DNA of 64,000 nucleotides from Mesorhizobium sp. dw_380 (GCF_018588885.1 NZ_JAFFIW010000004.1:62001-126000), one strand, 5' to 3'; shown: positions 7,670-18,448, counted from the first letter of the stretch. Translations and numbers: made by a program. The notes: a model not told the origin generated them from the letters alone.

Positions 7670-9577
7670 ATGCCTGACGTCGTCAAAGTGCGTGCCGCGA
7701 CCAATAACGAAGTTGCGTTCCTTTCCTGGGATATCGACGGGATGATCCCGGGCTGCCTCGGTTTCGAAATCGTGCGCCTCTATCCCGACGCCGGCGAGGA
7801 GCGTTGCCTGGCGGCCTGGGTACCTTTCAAGGGGCAGCGAAACCCCAGATGGATTCCCCAGGATACCGGCGTCTGGCCGGTGCAGAAGACATTCTGGCGC
7901 GATCTCACCGTTCGGCGGCGCCGCGACAGCATCGACGTCAGGCCGGACGGCGAAATGATCGCCTACCGGGTGCGTCCGGTCGGCGACATGAAACCAGGTC
8001 TCGATCCGGTGCCGGTGCGCCCTGACCAGGTCGTCGACGGCAAACCCGCCTATACCGGGCCGGCGCGGCGGCTTGGCTATCTCGGCCAGGGCGCGGTCAG
8101 CCCAACGATCTTCCTGGGACAGATGTTCGGCGAGGCGCGTGTCGCCTTCACCAATGGCGTTCTGTCGACGCAATGGATGTCGCATGCGTTGCAAGAGGCC
8201 GGCATCAAGGTCGGGCAGCGCGACAAGATCAGCGCGATCCTGCGGGATCCGACCAGCAAGATACGCGCCTATCTGCACGGCGATGTGCCTGACGTGCTGA
8301 CCAGTCTTTTGAGACGGGCCAAGGAGGAAGGCGGCACCGTCAGGCTTGCCCTCTACGAGCTTGGCGACGACGAATTGTGCGACGCCATCGTCACCGCCAA
8401 GGATGTCGTCGAGGTCATCCTTTCGAATTCGGGCAAGGACGCCCAGACCAAGTCCTGGGACGCCGGCAATGCGCCCTACAGGAAGCGCCTGCACGATGCG
8501 GGCGTCGTGGTGACGGACCGTCTTTTCAACAACAACCATATCGGCCACAACAAGTTCGCCGTCTATCGCGATCCCCAAGGCGAGCCGCAGGCCGTGATGA
8601 CGGGCAGCACCAACTGGACCTCGACCGGCATTTGCGGGCAGTCCAACAACGCCTTCATCCGCGACGACCCGGCGATGGCAAAAGTGTTTAATGCCTATTG
8701 GGAGCGCATGAAGGCCGATGTGTTTCCGCCGCCTGCCTCGGAAAGTGCCGCCGGCCACGTCGCGCAGACGCAAGGTGTGCCGTTCCGCCTGGAAAACCAC
8801 ATGCCAAATCCGCTGAACGGCGCCACCGCGGCGCTGGACGGCATGACGGTTTGGTTTTCGCCCAACGATCCTAACCGCAACAAGAAGGATATTTCCGTGC
8901 GGCCGGTGGATCTCGAGGATGTCTTTGCCCGCATCCGCGCGGCGAAGCGGGCGGTGCTGTTCCTGGTGTTCAATCCCTCGTTGCTTGGCGAAAAGTCGAT
9001 CGTCGACCAGGCCGTCGCGGCGGCGAAGGCCGATCCGAATTTGATCGTGCAGGGCGCGATCAGTGATCAAACCGCCATGCCCAACTATGTCGCGCCGACC
9101 AAGGATCCGGTCACCCACAAATCGAACAAGGACGGCAAGGCGCCCTTCGTCTATCCGGAGAAGGTCCGGGAGGCGCCCAATGTCTCCATCGTGCGGGCGG
9201 CAAACCTGACCGGCGCCACCATCGCCCGCGACTTCCAGGCGGAGGTGCTGACCGTCGGCCATGCGATCGTGCACGACAAGATCGTCATCATCGATCCGAT
9301 GGAAGACAACGCCACAGTCATCACCGGCAGCCACAACCTTGGCTACAAAGCGTCCTACGAAAATGACGAAAATTTGGTGATCGTGGAAGGCGACAAGACG
9401 TTTGCCGCGGCCTATGCCGTCCACATGCTCGACGTCTTCGATCACTACAAGTTCCGCGCCTGGCGCAGGACGATCGGCAAGGGACCTTCGGACGACGATG
9501 GGATTTCCGTCGACGACAAGTGGCTAAGGCCCTACGCCGATGGCAAGAAGGGCGCGATTGCCCGATATTTTCCGTAG
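7670..9577 (+). CDS. Phospholipase D-like protein with two HKD-type motifs
   Basis: The start at 7670 has a strong GGAGGG upstream, and a TTG codon 24 bases earlier has none. The 635-residue product has an N-terminal ~100-residue beta-rich segment (AATNNEVAFLSWDIDG and onwards) that looks like a fibronectin III-type domain. Two phospholipase D-like domains follow. The first motif is HNKFAVYRD near residue 292, with one extra residue before Asp, followed by TGSTNWTS. The second is a canonical HDKIVIID near residue 534, followed by TGSHNLG. The PLD superfamily includes lipases, nucleases and transferases. There is no signal peptide and no neighbour that suggests a substrate. It is divergent from the MttB gene, and the 254-base gap between them carries both promoters. 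Confidence 0.85.
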   Translation: MPDVVKVRAATNNEVAFLSWDIDGMIPGCLGFEIVRLYPDAGEERCLAAWVPFKGQRNPRWIPQDTGVWPVQKTFWRDLTVRRRRDSIDVRPDGEMIAYRVRPVGDMKPGLDPVPVRPDQVVDGKPAYTGPARRLGYLGQGAVSPTIFLGQMFGEARVAFTNGVLSTQWMSHALQEAGIKVGQRDKISAILRDPTSKIRAYLHGDVPDVLTSLLRRAKEEGGTVRLALYELGDDELCDAIVTAKDVVEVILSNSGKDAQTKSWDAGNAPYRKRLHDAGVVVTDRLFNNNHIGHNKFAVYRDPQGEPQAVMTGSTNWTSTGICGQSNNAFIRDDPAMAKVFNAYWERMKADVFPPPASESAAGHVAQTQGVPFRLENHMPNPLNGATAALDGMTVWFSPNDPNRNKKDISVRPVDLEDVFARIRAAKRAVLFLVFNPSLLGEKSIVDQAVAAAKADPNLIVQGAISDQTAMPNYVAPTKDPVTHKSNKDGKAPFVYPEKVREAPNVSIVRAANLTGATIARDFQAEVLTVGHAIVHDKIVIIDPMEDNATVITGSHNLGYKASYENDENLVIVEGDKTFAAAYAVHMLDVFDHYKFRAWRRTIGKGPSDDDGISVDDKWLRPYADGKKGAIARYFP

Positions 9578-9860
9578 CGTCGTCAAACCGGTCATCCGAA
9601 ATTCTTTCAATCCGGTACCGCTTTGGCGTCGGTCGATCGAAGCGCAAGCTGATTTGCCTTGCCGGCTCTTTCTTTCCCGGGATTGAACCAGTAGCTAGTG
9701 ACGCTTGCCGGCCGGGAGGTCAGCCGGCGGCTCACATGGATGACGGCATGGTCGCGACCGGCTCGAGCGAAGGCGAAGCGGGAACGCAGTGGGCGGCACT
9801 CGACGCCTTGCTGGTGATTTTCGCGCTCTATCGCTCGTCGGTCCGCCGGAGCGGCACGGC
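9578..9860. other. Intergenic stretch without a supported gene
   Basis: This 283-base gap between the phospholipase D-like gene and the MFS gene contains short open frames but none with a ribosome binding site or recognisable product. A GCCGGC / GCCGGC dyad (around 9707-9728) could form a weak hairpin. I see no other structure. Confidence 0.5.
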
Positions 9861-11024
9861 ATGACGGCGACCGGTTCGGACAATAGCGAGACAGGGATGC
9901 AAGGGGCGGCGATTACCGGCGTGATCGCGACGGTGTCTGTGTTCGCCATCGCGCAGGGGTTGTCCTATCCGCTGCTGAGCTTCATCCTGCAGCGCCAGGG
10001 CGTCTCTCCGGCGATGATCGGCCTGTCGGCGGCGATGACGCCGATCGGCTTCATCGTTTCGTCGCCGCTGATCCCGGCATTGGCGCGCCGGTTCGGGGCA
10101 GGGCGCACGACGCTCACCTGTGCCGCACTCTCGGCTGTCGTGCTGGCGCTGATCGGCTGGACGCAGAATGTCTATCTGTGGTTCCCGCTGCGCTTCCTGA
10201 TCGGCGCGGTGACCAATCCGCTCTATGTGCTGAGTGAGATCTGGGTCATTGCCCTGGCGCCGCCGGCCCGTCGCGGGCGCGTCATGGGCGTGTATTCGAC
10301 GATCATCTCGGCCGGTTTCGCGGCCGGACCACTCTGCCTGCTTGCTGTCGGCACCGAGGGCTGGCCGCCGTTCCTGGTCGGCATTTGCGCCTTCGTGCTG
10401 TGCGGCATCTGCCTGGCATCGGTGCTGCCGCGCCTGCCCAAAGTCGACGATGCCGGTCACCAGGTTTCCGTCCTGGGTTTCGTGCCGTTGGCGTGGCTGC
10501 TTCTGTTTGCCGTCATCGTGGCCGCCGGCTTCGAACAGGGCGCGCTGGCCTTGCTGCCGGTCTATGGCGGCCATTACGGCCTCACCGAGGCCCGCATGTC
10601 GGCGCTGCTGTCGGTGATGATCGCCGGCAACATCGCTATGCAGGTTCCGCTCGGTCTTCTGGCCGAAAGGCTAACGGCGCGCCTGGTGCGGCTTGCATGT
10701 GTCTCGATCACGGTGCTCGGCTGCCTGCTTCTGCCGCTTCTCATCGAGACGCCGCTGATCTGGCCGATGATCTTCGTCTGGGGCGCCGTCTCCTACGGCA
10801 TCTATACGATGTCGATCATCGAACTCGGCGAGCGCTTCACCGGCTCGGCACTGGTTGCCGGCAATGCCGCATTCTCGCTGATGTGGGGCGTCGGTGGCAT
10901 CGCCGTGCCGCCGCTCGCGGGGAGCGCGATGGATATTCTGGGGGCCGTCGGCCTGCCGATCACGCTTGGCCTGCTGTGCCTGGTACTGGCGGCCGCCAGC
11001 ATCGCTGGCCGCGGGAAAGCCTGA
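9861..11024 (+). CDS. MFS transporter
   Basis: The 387-residue product has about 12 hydrophobic segments and the major facilitator pattern. The signature loop between helices 2 and 3 is present as IPALARRFGAGRTT. The start MTATGSDNS at 9861 follows a weak GGAG; upstream in-frame codons give only a charged extension without homology appeal. The fold and the YcaD-like arrangement suggest a proton-coupled exporter or importer in the inner membrane. Nothing in the sequence fixes the substrate. The next gene on the same strand starts 79 bases later, so the two may share a transcript. Confidence 0.85.
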   Translation: MTATGSDNSETGMQGAAITGVIATVSVFAIAQGLSYPLLSFILQRQGVSPAMIGLSAAMTPIGFIVSSPLIPALARRFGAGRTTLTCAALSAVVLALIGWTQNVYLWFPLRFLIGAVTNPLYVLSEIWVIALAPPARRGRVMGVYSTIISAGFAAGPLCLLAVGTEGWPPFLVGICAFVLCGICLASVLPRLPKVDDAGHQVSVLGFVPLAWLLLFAVIVAAGFEQGALALLPVYGGHYGLTEARMSALLSVMIAGNIAMQVPLGLLAERLTARLVRLACVSITVLGCLLLPLLIETPLIWPMIFVWGAVSYGIYTMSIIELGERFTGSALVAGNAAFSLMWGVGGIAVPPLAGSAMDILGAVGLPITLGLLCLVLAAASIAGRGKA

Positions 11025-11103
11025 ATCCTTGGCTTGAATTCCCCAGCTATTGAATATCGGACACGGCATGTCGATGTTGCATGCCGAAGCAATCGGAGAT
11101 TCC

Positions 11104-13167
11104 ATGACCAAGCCCATCGCCAAGCCAGAATCCAGCTCTCACGATCCCTTCCTCTGGTTGGAGGACCGGACGGCCAAAGAGTCGCTGGACTGGGTGCATA
11201 GCCAGAACGGGGTCACGGTTGGTGAATTGCAGGGCGATCCGTCCTACCAGGCGTCATTCCAGACCGCGCTTGATCTGATGACGGCCGAGGACAATATCGC
11301 CGTGGGCGCGGCAATCGCCGGGCATGTCTATAATTTCTGGCAGGACAAGACCAATGCGCTCGGCCTTTGGCGCCGCACCACGGTCGCCTCCTACAAGGCC
11401 GAGAAGCCGATGTGGGAAACGATCATCGACTTCGACCAGCTTGCTGCGAAGGAGGGAATCAAATGGGTGTTCAGCGGCGCCAGCCGGCTCTATCCCGATT
11501 TCAACCTCTGCCTGGTAAGCATGTCGCCTGATGGCGGCGATGCCAGTACCATGCGCGAGTTCGACATCGCCGCCAAATCCTTCGTTGAAGGCGGTTTTCA
11601 GGCGCCCGCCTCCAAATCGAACTTCGGCTGGCTGGACAAAGATACCGTCATCGTCTCGGCGGCCTTCGAGGAAGCGGACAAGACTGAGTCCGGCTATCCG
11701 CGCGTGGTCAAGCTCTGGAAGCGCGGCACGAAGCTCGAAGACGCGACGCCGATCTTCGAGGCGCAGAAAGAGGATCTCGCCGTTGGTGCCGGCGTCGAGT
11801 TCGACGGCGACAAGCGTCATCTGTTTCTGGCGCGGACGCTCAACTTCTTCGCGTCGCACAGTTTCCTGCATCTCCCGTCGGGCGAAAACAGGCGCATCCC
11901 GCTGCCCGACGATGTGACCGACACCGCGCTTTTCAAGGACCAGCTGGTGTTCGGGGTGCGTACACCATGGGCCGCGCCGGACGGCACGGCCTGCCAGCCG
12001 GACGGGCTCTATTCGCTCGATTTCGCGCACTGGATCGAAACAGGCAGCCTTGGTTCCATCGAAACCTTGTTGGCGCCGGCGCATCGTGTGTCCATTGCCG
12101 GCATTGCCCGCACGCAGGACCGACTGTTCATCAGCCTGATGGACAATGTGCGCGGCAAGGTTCTCGTCTGCGAGCGCAAGGACGGTGCTTGGTCGCTGAA
12201 ACCCGTCGCACTGCCTGAGAACGGCACCGTCGGCATCAGCCATGCCGAGCATTTCGGCTCGAGCGTTTCCTTCTCCTTCACGGATTTCCTGACGCCGGTT
12301 TCGATCATCTGGTCTGACGACAATGCTGAGACGCTGGCGACGGTGAAATCGCAGCCGGCGCGTTTCGATGCTTCGCCGCTGATCTCGGAACAATTCGAGG
12401 CACGTTCGAAGGATGGCACGATGATCCCGTATTTCGTCGTCCGGCGGCGCGACCAGAAAGGGCCGGTGCCGACGCTGCTCTACGGCTATGGCGGGTTCGA
12501 AGTGCCGCTCTTGCCCGGCTATGCCGGCGTGCGTGGCAGGTTGTGGCTTGAGAAGGGCAACGCCTATGTGCAGGCCTGCATCCGCGGCGGCGGCGAATTC
12601 GGCCCGGCCTGGCATCAGGCGGCGCTGAAGGGCAAGCGCCAGAACGGCTTCGACGATTTCGCCGCGGTGGCTGAGGACGTTGTTCGGCGCGGTATCGCGA
12701 CGACAGCCTCGCTCGGCATCCAGGGCGGCTCGAATGGCGGCCTGCTGACCGGCGCTTCCCTGACGCAGCGTCCGGAGCTGTTCGGTGCCGTCATCATCGA
12801 GGTGCCGCTGCTCGATATGCTGCGCTACACCGAATTGCCGCCGGGCGCCTCATGGATGGCCGAATATGGCGATCCGTCAAAGCCGGAAGACGCTAAATGG
12901 CTTTCGGCATATTCACCCTATCAGCATGTCGAGGCCGGTGCCGCCTATCCGCCGGTGCTGCTGACCACCTCGACCGCCGACGACCGGGTCCATCCCGGCC
13001 ATGCGCGCAAGATGGCCGCCCGCCTGCAGGAGGCAGGTCATGCCAGGACGCTGTTCTTCGAGGAGACCGAAGGCGGACATGGCGGGCGTGGCGACCGCCG
13101 GCCGCAAGCGGCGCAGACGGCGATGAAATATGTGTTCCTGCAAAGAGCGCTGAGCGCCAAGGCGTGA
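11104..13167 (+). CDS. S9 family prolyl oligopeptidase
   Basis: The 687-residue serine peptidase has an N-terminal beta-propeller (residues ~60-410) and a C-terminal alpha/beta-hydrolase domain. The catalytic triad can be read: Ser543 in GGSNGG, Asp627 in TADDRVHPG and His659 in EGGHGG. The start at 11104 follows CGGAGA; an earlier TTG at 11050 would add 18 residues without a ribosome binding site. No signal peptide is visible, so it probably cleaves short proline-containing peptides in the cytoplasm. Length and domain order are normal for the family. Confidence 0.9.
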   Translation: MTKPIAKPESSSHDPFLWLEDRTAKESLDWVHSQNGVTVGELQGDPSYQASFQTALDLMTAEDNIAVGAAIAGHVYNFWQDKTNALGLWRRTTVASYKAEKPMWETIIDFDQLAAKEGIKWVFSGASRLYPDFNLCLVSMSPDGGDASTMREFDIAAKSFVEGGFQAPASKSNFGWLDKDTVIVSAAFEEADKTESGYPRVVKLWKRGTKLEDATPIFEAQKEDLAVGAGVEFDGDKRHLFLARTLNFFASHSFLHLPSGENRRIPLPDDVTDTALFKDQLVFGVRTPWAAPDGTACQPDGLYSLDFAHWIETGSLGSIETLLAPAHRVSIAGIARTQDRLFISLMDNVRGKVLVCERKDGAWSLKPVALPENGTVGISHAEHFGSSVSFSFTDFLTPVSIIWSDDNAETLATVKSQPARFDASPLISEQFEARSKDGTMIPYFVVRRRDQKGPVPTLLYGYGGFEVPLLPGYAGVRGRLWLEKGNAYVQACIRGGGEFGPAWHQAALKGKRQNGFDDFAAVAEDVVRRGIATTASLGIQGGSNGGLLTGASLTQRPELFGAVIIEVPLLDMLRYTELPPGASWMAEYGDPSKPEDAKWLSAYSPYQHVEAGAAYPPVLLTTSTADDRVHPGHARKMAARLQEAGHARTLFFEETEGGHGGRGDRRPQAAQTAMKYVFLQRALSAKA

Positions 13168-13419
13168 ACCGAAATCTCGGAGCAAGGGTGGTTCACCTCG
13201 ACCGCCCTTTGCTCTAAGGTGCCGCCCATGGCTCTGGTCAGGACATTGGTTGGCGCATTTCGGGCTCGTGCATTGCGCGTCGCGGTGACACCGTCACCGC
13301 GCACGCTGCGCGCCGAGCTTTTGCGGCTATGCGCCCGCATCGGTTATTCGCCGCCTGCCTCCCTCTGATGCATTCGCCCCGGCGCCAGCCGGCTTGAATC
13401 CAGAGGAAAGATCATATCC

Positions 13420-14799
13420 ATGACTTATCAGAATTATTCGCTGAAGCAGCTTCAGCAGATCGACGCCGCGCATCATCTCCACCCCTTCACCGACCACAAG
13501 GAGCTGCGCGCGGCAGGGTCGCGCATCATCACCCACGCCAATGGGGCATTCATCTACGATTCAGAGGGGACAGAGATTCTCGACGGCATGGCTGGGCTAT
13601 GGTGCGTCAATATCGGCTATGGCCGCGACGAACTGGCTGAGGCCGCTTACGCCCAGATGAAGGAACTGCCCTACTACAATTCCTTCTTCAAAACCTCGAC
13701 GCCGACACCGGTGCTGTTGTCCAAGAAGCTGGCGGAAATCGCGCCGAAGCATATAAATCAGGTGTTCTACGGCTCGTCCGGTTCGGAAGCCAATGACACG
13801 GCGCTGCGTCTCGTGCGCCACTACTGGGTGCTGGAAGGCAAGCCGGAAAAGAACCGCATCATCTCGCGCAAGATGGCCTATCACGGCTCGACCGTCGCCG
13901 GCACCTCGCTCGGCGGCATGGATGCCATGCACAAGCAGCTCGGCGGCGCGGTGCCCAACATCGTCCATGTGATGATGCCCTATGCCTACGAGCTGGCGCT
14001 GCCTGGCGAGAGCGACCATGATTTCGGGCTGCGCGCGGCCAAGGCGGTCGAGGACGCCATCCTCGAAGCCGGCGCCGACAAGGTCGCGGCCTTCATCGGC
14101 GAGCCGGTTATGGGGGCGGGCGGCGTGAAGATACCGCCGATGAGCTACTGGCCGGAAGTGCAGCGCATCTGCCGCAAATACGACGTGCTGCTGATGCTCG
14201 ACGAAGTCATCACCGGCTATGGCCGCACTGGCGAATGGTTCGCGGCCCAGACCTTCGGCATCGAACCGGATACCATCACCACGGCCAAGGCGCTGACCTC
14301 GGGCTACCAGCCTTTGTCGGCCCTGCTGGTCGGCGACCGCATCACCTCGACGCTGGTCGAGAAGGGTGGCGAGTTCAATCACGGCTACACCTATTCCGGG
14401 CACCCGGTGGCTTGTGCGGTGGCGTTGAAGAACCTGGAAATCATCGAACGGGAAGGCATGGTCGATCGCGTCAGGAACGACACCGGCCCCTACTTCGCCA
14501 AGGCCCTGCAGGAGCGGATTGCCGGACATGATCTCGTCGGTGAGGTGCGTTCGATCGGGCTGATGGGCGCGATCGAGATCGTCAAGGACAAGGCGACCAA
14601 GGAGCGGTTCCTGCCTTCGGGAAGTGCAGCGGTGACGGTGCGCGACCATGCGATCGCCAACGGCATGATGCTGCGCGCCACCGGCGACACGATGATCCTG
14701 TCGCCGCCGCTGATGTGGACCCGCGACACGATCGACATGGCCTGCGAGCGTATCGGCAAGGCGCTCGACCTAGCGCAAGCGGATCTGCGCAAGCGGTGA
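13420..14799 (+). CDS. Class III aminotransferase (omega-amino acid/putrescine-pyruvate type)
   Basis: The 459-residue PLP enzyme of fold type I carries the class III pattern: NQVFYGSSGSEANDTALRL early, LMLDEVITGYGRTG in the middle, and the PLP lysine Lys290 in TITTAKALTSGYQPLSA. The N-terminal HHLHPFTDHKEL is typical of the subgroup that contains putrescine-pyruvate (SpuC-like) and beta-alanine-pyruvate transaminases. The substrate is therefore probably a diamine or omega-amino acid with pyruvate as acceptor, but this is inferred from family only. The gene stands alone and ends in a perfect 10-bp hairpin at 14806-14836. Confidence 0.88.
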   Translation: MTYQNYSLKQLQQIDAAHHLHPFTDHKELRAAGSRIITHANGAFIYDSEGTEILDGMAGLWCVNIGYGRDELAEAAYAQMKELPYYNSFFKTSTPTPVLLSKKLAEIAPKHINQVFYGSSGSEANDTALRLVRHYWVLEGKPEKNRIISRKMAYHGSTVAGTSLGGMDAMHKQLGGAVPNIVHVMMPYAYELALPGESDHDFGLRAAKAVEDAILEAGADKVAAFIGEPVMGAGGVKIPPMSYWPEVQRICRKYDVLLMLDEVITGYGRTGEWFAAQTFGIEPDTITTAKALTSGYQPLSALLVGDRITSTLVEKGGEFNHGYTYSGHPVACAVALKNLEIIEREGMVDRVRNDTGPYFAKALQERIAGHDLVGEVRSIGLMGAIEIVKDKATKERFLPSGSAAVTVRDHAIANGMMLRATGDTMILSPPLMWTRDTIDMACERIGKALDLAQADLRKR

Positions 14800-14805
14800 G
14801 ATATT

Positions 14806-14836
14806 GGCAGGCGTCCCGAGGTTCGCGACGCCTGCC
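14806..14836 (+). terminator. Terminator-like hairpin after the aminotransferase
   Basis: Arms 14806-14815 (GGCAGGCGTC) and 14827-14836 are perfect reverse complements with an 11-base loop, starting 7 bases after the stop codon. There is no T-run behind it, so it may need Rho or act mainly in RNA stability. Confidence 0.55.
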
Positions 14837-14960
14837 ACCCACATGTCAGCCATTCCGTTGTCCTGAGCCCACTTGCCCGTCCATCGCAGGTGGCCAAGGG
14901 TTCCGGTTGTCCGTGCTATCGGCTACAAGCCGGTGAGGCCGTTTGCCGAGGGGAGACTTG

Positions 14961-15617
14961 ATGGCAGGACAACCGCTCAACCAGCCCGCTGAAATTCCGG
15001 CTGAGCTCGATCGCTGGAATTGGGGCGCCTTCTTCCTCAACTGGATATGGGGCATCGGCAACAGCACCTTCATCGCGCTGCTGGCGCTGATCCCGGTCGT
15101 CAATATCATCATGATCATCGTGCTCGGCGCGCGCGGCAGCCGCTGGGCGTGGCGGAACCGGGCCTGGCGCGACGCCGAGCAGTTCCGCAAGACGCAACGC
15201 AACTGGGCAATCGCCGGTCTGGTCGTCTGGGTGGTTGGGATCGGCGGCTGCGCGGCGACGGTCGGCAGCGTTCCCTACATTCTGAAAGGCAGTGATGCCT
15301 ATCACATGACCATGGATGCCATTCGCGCCGACACCCGCGTGAAAGCCGCGATCGGCGAGGACGTGACCGACAATTTCTGGGTCGGCGGCAATCTCGACGT
15401 CAACGCGAACGGCGCCGGCGATGCGCAGTTCAGCATTCCGGTCCATGGCGCCAAGGGCAAGGGCACCGTGTTTTCCCACCTGGTCCGCAATGCAGGCACA
15501 TGGAGCATGCGCCTGCTCGTGGTCAGGGTGGATGGGGTGGATGCGCCGATCGTGCTGACCAACGAAGATCACGTGCCAATCCCGAAACGCGGCGATCGGA
15601 ATATAGCGTCGATCTGA
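14961..15617 (+). CDS. Coa1-like membrane protein
   Basis: The 218-residue product has an N-terminal cytoplasmic stretch, two hydrophobic segments (about residues 28-58 and 78-100), and a C-terminal soluble domain. The soluble part has the Coa1/Tim21 pattern: a small-residue helix with VKAAIGEDV, then NFWVGGNLDVNANGAGDAQF and IPVHGAKGKGTV. Coa1-type domains are known from cytochrome oxidase assembly factors, but in bacteria the role is not settled. ATG at 14961 is preceded by GAGGGGA, which decides against the TTG at 14943. No oxidase genes are nearby. Confidence 0.75.
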   Translation: MAGQPLNQPAEIPAELDRWNWGAFFLNWIWGIGNSTFIALLALIPVVNIIMIIVLGARGSRWAWRNRAWRDAEQFRKTQRNWAIAGLVVWVVGIGGCAATVGSVPYILKGSDAYHMTMDAIRADTRVKAAIGEDVTDNFWVGGNLDVNANGAGDAQFSIPVHGAKGKGTVFSHLVRNAGTWSMRLLVVRVDGVDAPIVLTNEDHVPIPKRGDRNIASI

Positions 15618-15620
15618 ATT

Positions 15621-15771
15621 GAGCGCGGGAGAAATGCAAAAACCGCGCTCCATCGGGAACGCGGCTTTGCCAGATACGCATGGCGTTTCGCTACTGAGAC
15701 ACTTGCGAAACTTACGGGCTCCGGTACGCGAGACCTGATCCGGAGCGCCGGGCGGATGCGATATGTCCGCC
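15621..15771. ncRNA. Candidate structured RNA: four consecutive hairpins
   Basis: Within 151 bases four perfect inverted repeats follow each other: 15621-15628/15643-15650 (GAGCGCGG), 15685-15691/15705-15711 (GTTTCGC), 15718-15724/15740-15746 (GCTCCGG) and 15751-15756/15766-15771 (GGCGGA). They fill the gap between the convergent Coa1-like gene and mmsB. The first may end the Coa1-like transcript. The series is denser than expected for plain intergenic DNA and could be a small RNA or a stacked bidirectional terminator. I do not recognise an RNA family. Confidence 0.35.
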
Positions 15772-15886
15772 TCACAATCCGTTTTATAGGGACATCGTTA
15801 CCGCGGAGTTATCGAGAGCTTAAGCAAATCTAAATTTGCGATCTGCCTGTCGGGCAAACCCGGAAAAATCCCATCAAATCCGCCGG

Positions 15887-16771
15887 TTACGCAGGATTGC
15901 CGCGCAGAAAATTAATTATGCCGGAGAAATCGGCGCCGCCATGTCCCTGGGCGTTGAACAGGGCGTAGAGCTGCGCCGCCTCGGCGCCGAGTGGGGTCAC
16001 CGCGCCTGCGCCGAGTGCTGCTTCCTGGGACAATTTCAGGTCCTTCAGCATAAGGGCCGCGGCAAAGCCCGGCTTGTAATCCCCGTTGGCGGGCGAAGTG
16101 GGCACCGGGCCGGGCACCGGGCAATAGGTGGTCAGCGACCAGCACTGGCCTGACGAGGTCGAGGCGACGTCGAACAACGCCTGATGCGACAGGCCGAGCT
16201 TTTCCGCCAGCACGAAGGCCTCGGCGACGCCGATCATCGAAATGCCGAGGATCATGTTGTTGCAGATCTTTGCCGCCTGGCCGGCGCCGTCGCCACCGCA
16301 ATGGACGATGCGCCCGGCCATCGGCTTCAGGATCGGCTCGGCGGCGGCGAAGGCATTGTCGGAGCCGCCAGCCATGAAGGTCAGCGTACCGGCCGCCGCA
16401 CCGCCGGTGCCGCCGGAAACCGGCGCATCGATCGACAGCAGGCCATGTTTTGTAGCTGTCGCATGCGCCTTGCGCGCGGATTCAACGTCGATCGTCGAGG
16501 AATCGATGAACAGCGCGCCCTTTTTTGCCTTTGGCGCGATGTCCTCATAAACCGAGAGCACGTGCTTGCCGGCCGGCAACATCGTGATCACCACTTCGGC
16601 GTCCTTTACCGCGGCCGGTGCGTTGGCCATGACCGTCACGCCATGTTCCTTGGCGACGGTGAGGTTTTCCGGCACGAGGTCGAAACCGTTCACCGCATGC
16701 CCGGCCTTGACTAGGTTGGCGGCCATTGGATTGCCCATATTGCCGAGGCCGATGAAGGCGATGGTGGTCAT
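15887..16771 (-). CDS. mmsB: 3-hydroxyisobutyrate dehydrogenase
   Basis: The 294-residue NAD-dependent enzyme oxidises 3-hydroxyisobutyrate to methylmalonate semialdehyde in valine degradation. The Rossmann motif GLGNMGNPMAANL is at residues ~8-20, the substrate motif DAPVSGGTGGAAAGTL at ~115-130, and the catalytic Lys168 in GAGQAAKICNNM. Length is typical. The start is preceded by GGAG at proper spacing. Upstream on the same strand lies an acyl-CoA dehydrogenase of the same pathway, but the two are separated by a heptamer-flanked four-helix-bundle gene. Confidence 0.93.
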   Translation of the reverse strand: MTTIAFIGLGNMGNPMAANLVKAGHAVNGFDLVPENLTVAKEHGVTVMANAPAAVKDAEVVITMLPAGKHVLSVYEDIAPKAKKGALFIDSSTIDVESARKAHATATKHGLLSIDAPVSGGTGGAAAGTLTFMAGGSDNAFAAAEPILKPMAGRIVHCGGDGAGQAAKICNNMILGISMIGVAEAFVLAEKLGLSHQALFDVASTSSGQCWSLTTYCPVPGPVPTSPANGDYKPGFAAALMLKDLKLSQEAALGAGAVTPLGAEAAQLYALFNAQGHGGADFSGIINFLRGNPA

Positions 16772-16790
16772 GGTGGCGCTCCGTGAATGG

Positions 16791-16843
<53 letters not shown>

Positions 16844-16845
16844 AT

Positions 16846-17214
16846 CTATTCTGGCGTAAGTCTGAGAATGAGTTGGCGAAGCATTTTGCCGATGCCCTCG
16901 GTCGCTAATAGCAGGTGATGAGCTTGATCATGCGTGGCAAGACCGATGCGTTCGGCGATCTGAAGGTGTGTCTCGAACTCCTTCAGCGAACCCTGGGCGA
17001 TCCTGAGAAATTGCTGATATGAGCCTCTGTTGTCTCGACCATAACCTTCCGCGATATTTGCAGGGATAGAGTTCGCTGATCGACGGATTTGGCTGGTCAG
17101 GCCGTACAATTCTTCTTTTGGCCACGTCTTGGTCAAGGAATAGGCAGCGACCGCTAGATCCATCGCATGCTGCCATACGATAAGATCCTTGTAGGAATTG
17201 ATCTTGCCGGTCAT
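16846..17214 (-). CDS. Four-helix-bundle protein (23S rRNA intervening-sequence protein / bAvd family)
   Basis: The 122-residue product shows the family hallmarks: [14 protein letters not shown] at the N-terminus, [20 protein letters not shown] in the centre and [13 protein letters not shown] in the third helix. The family includes proteins encoded in intervening sequences of 23S rRNA genes and the accessory protein of diversity-generating retroelements. It forms basic oligomers that can bind nucleic acid. Here there is no reverse transcriptase and no rRNA. The gene fills the space between two inverted heptamer arrays almost exactly. Its only Shine-Dalgarno candidate is GAGAG at the inner edge of the right array. 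The likely partner is the repeat RNA itself, which is inference. Confidence 0.93.
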
Positions 17215-17218
17215 CTCT

Positions 17219-18448
<1,230 letters not shown>

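Noticed and set aside
9520..9864. 114-codon frame after the phospholipase D-like gene
   Set aside because: It overlaps the end of that gene in another frame, lacks a ribosome binding site and resembles no protein.
13228..13368. Small 46-codon frame (MALVRTLVGAF...) between peptidase and aminotransferase
   Set aside because: It has no good ribosome binding site, is Arg-rich as expected from GC-rich noncoding DNA, and resembles no family I know.
16846..17214. Accessory gene of a diversity-generating retroelement
   Set aside because: The protein family fits, but there is no reverse transcriptase, template repeat or variable target gene nearby.
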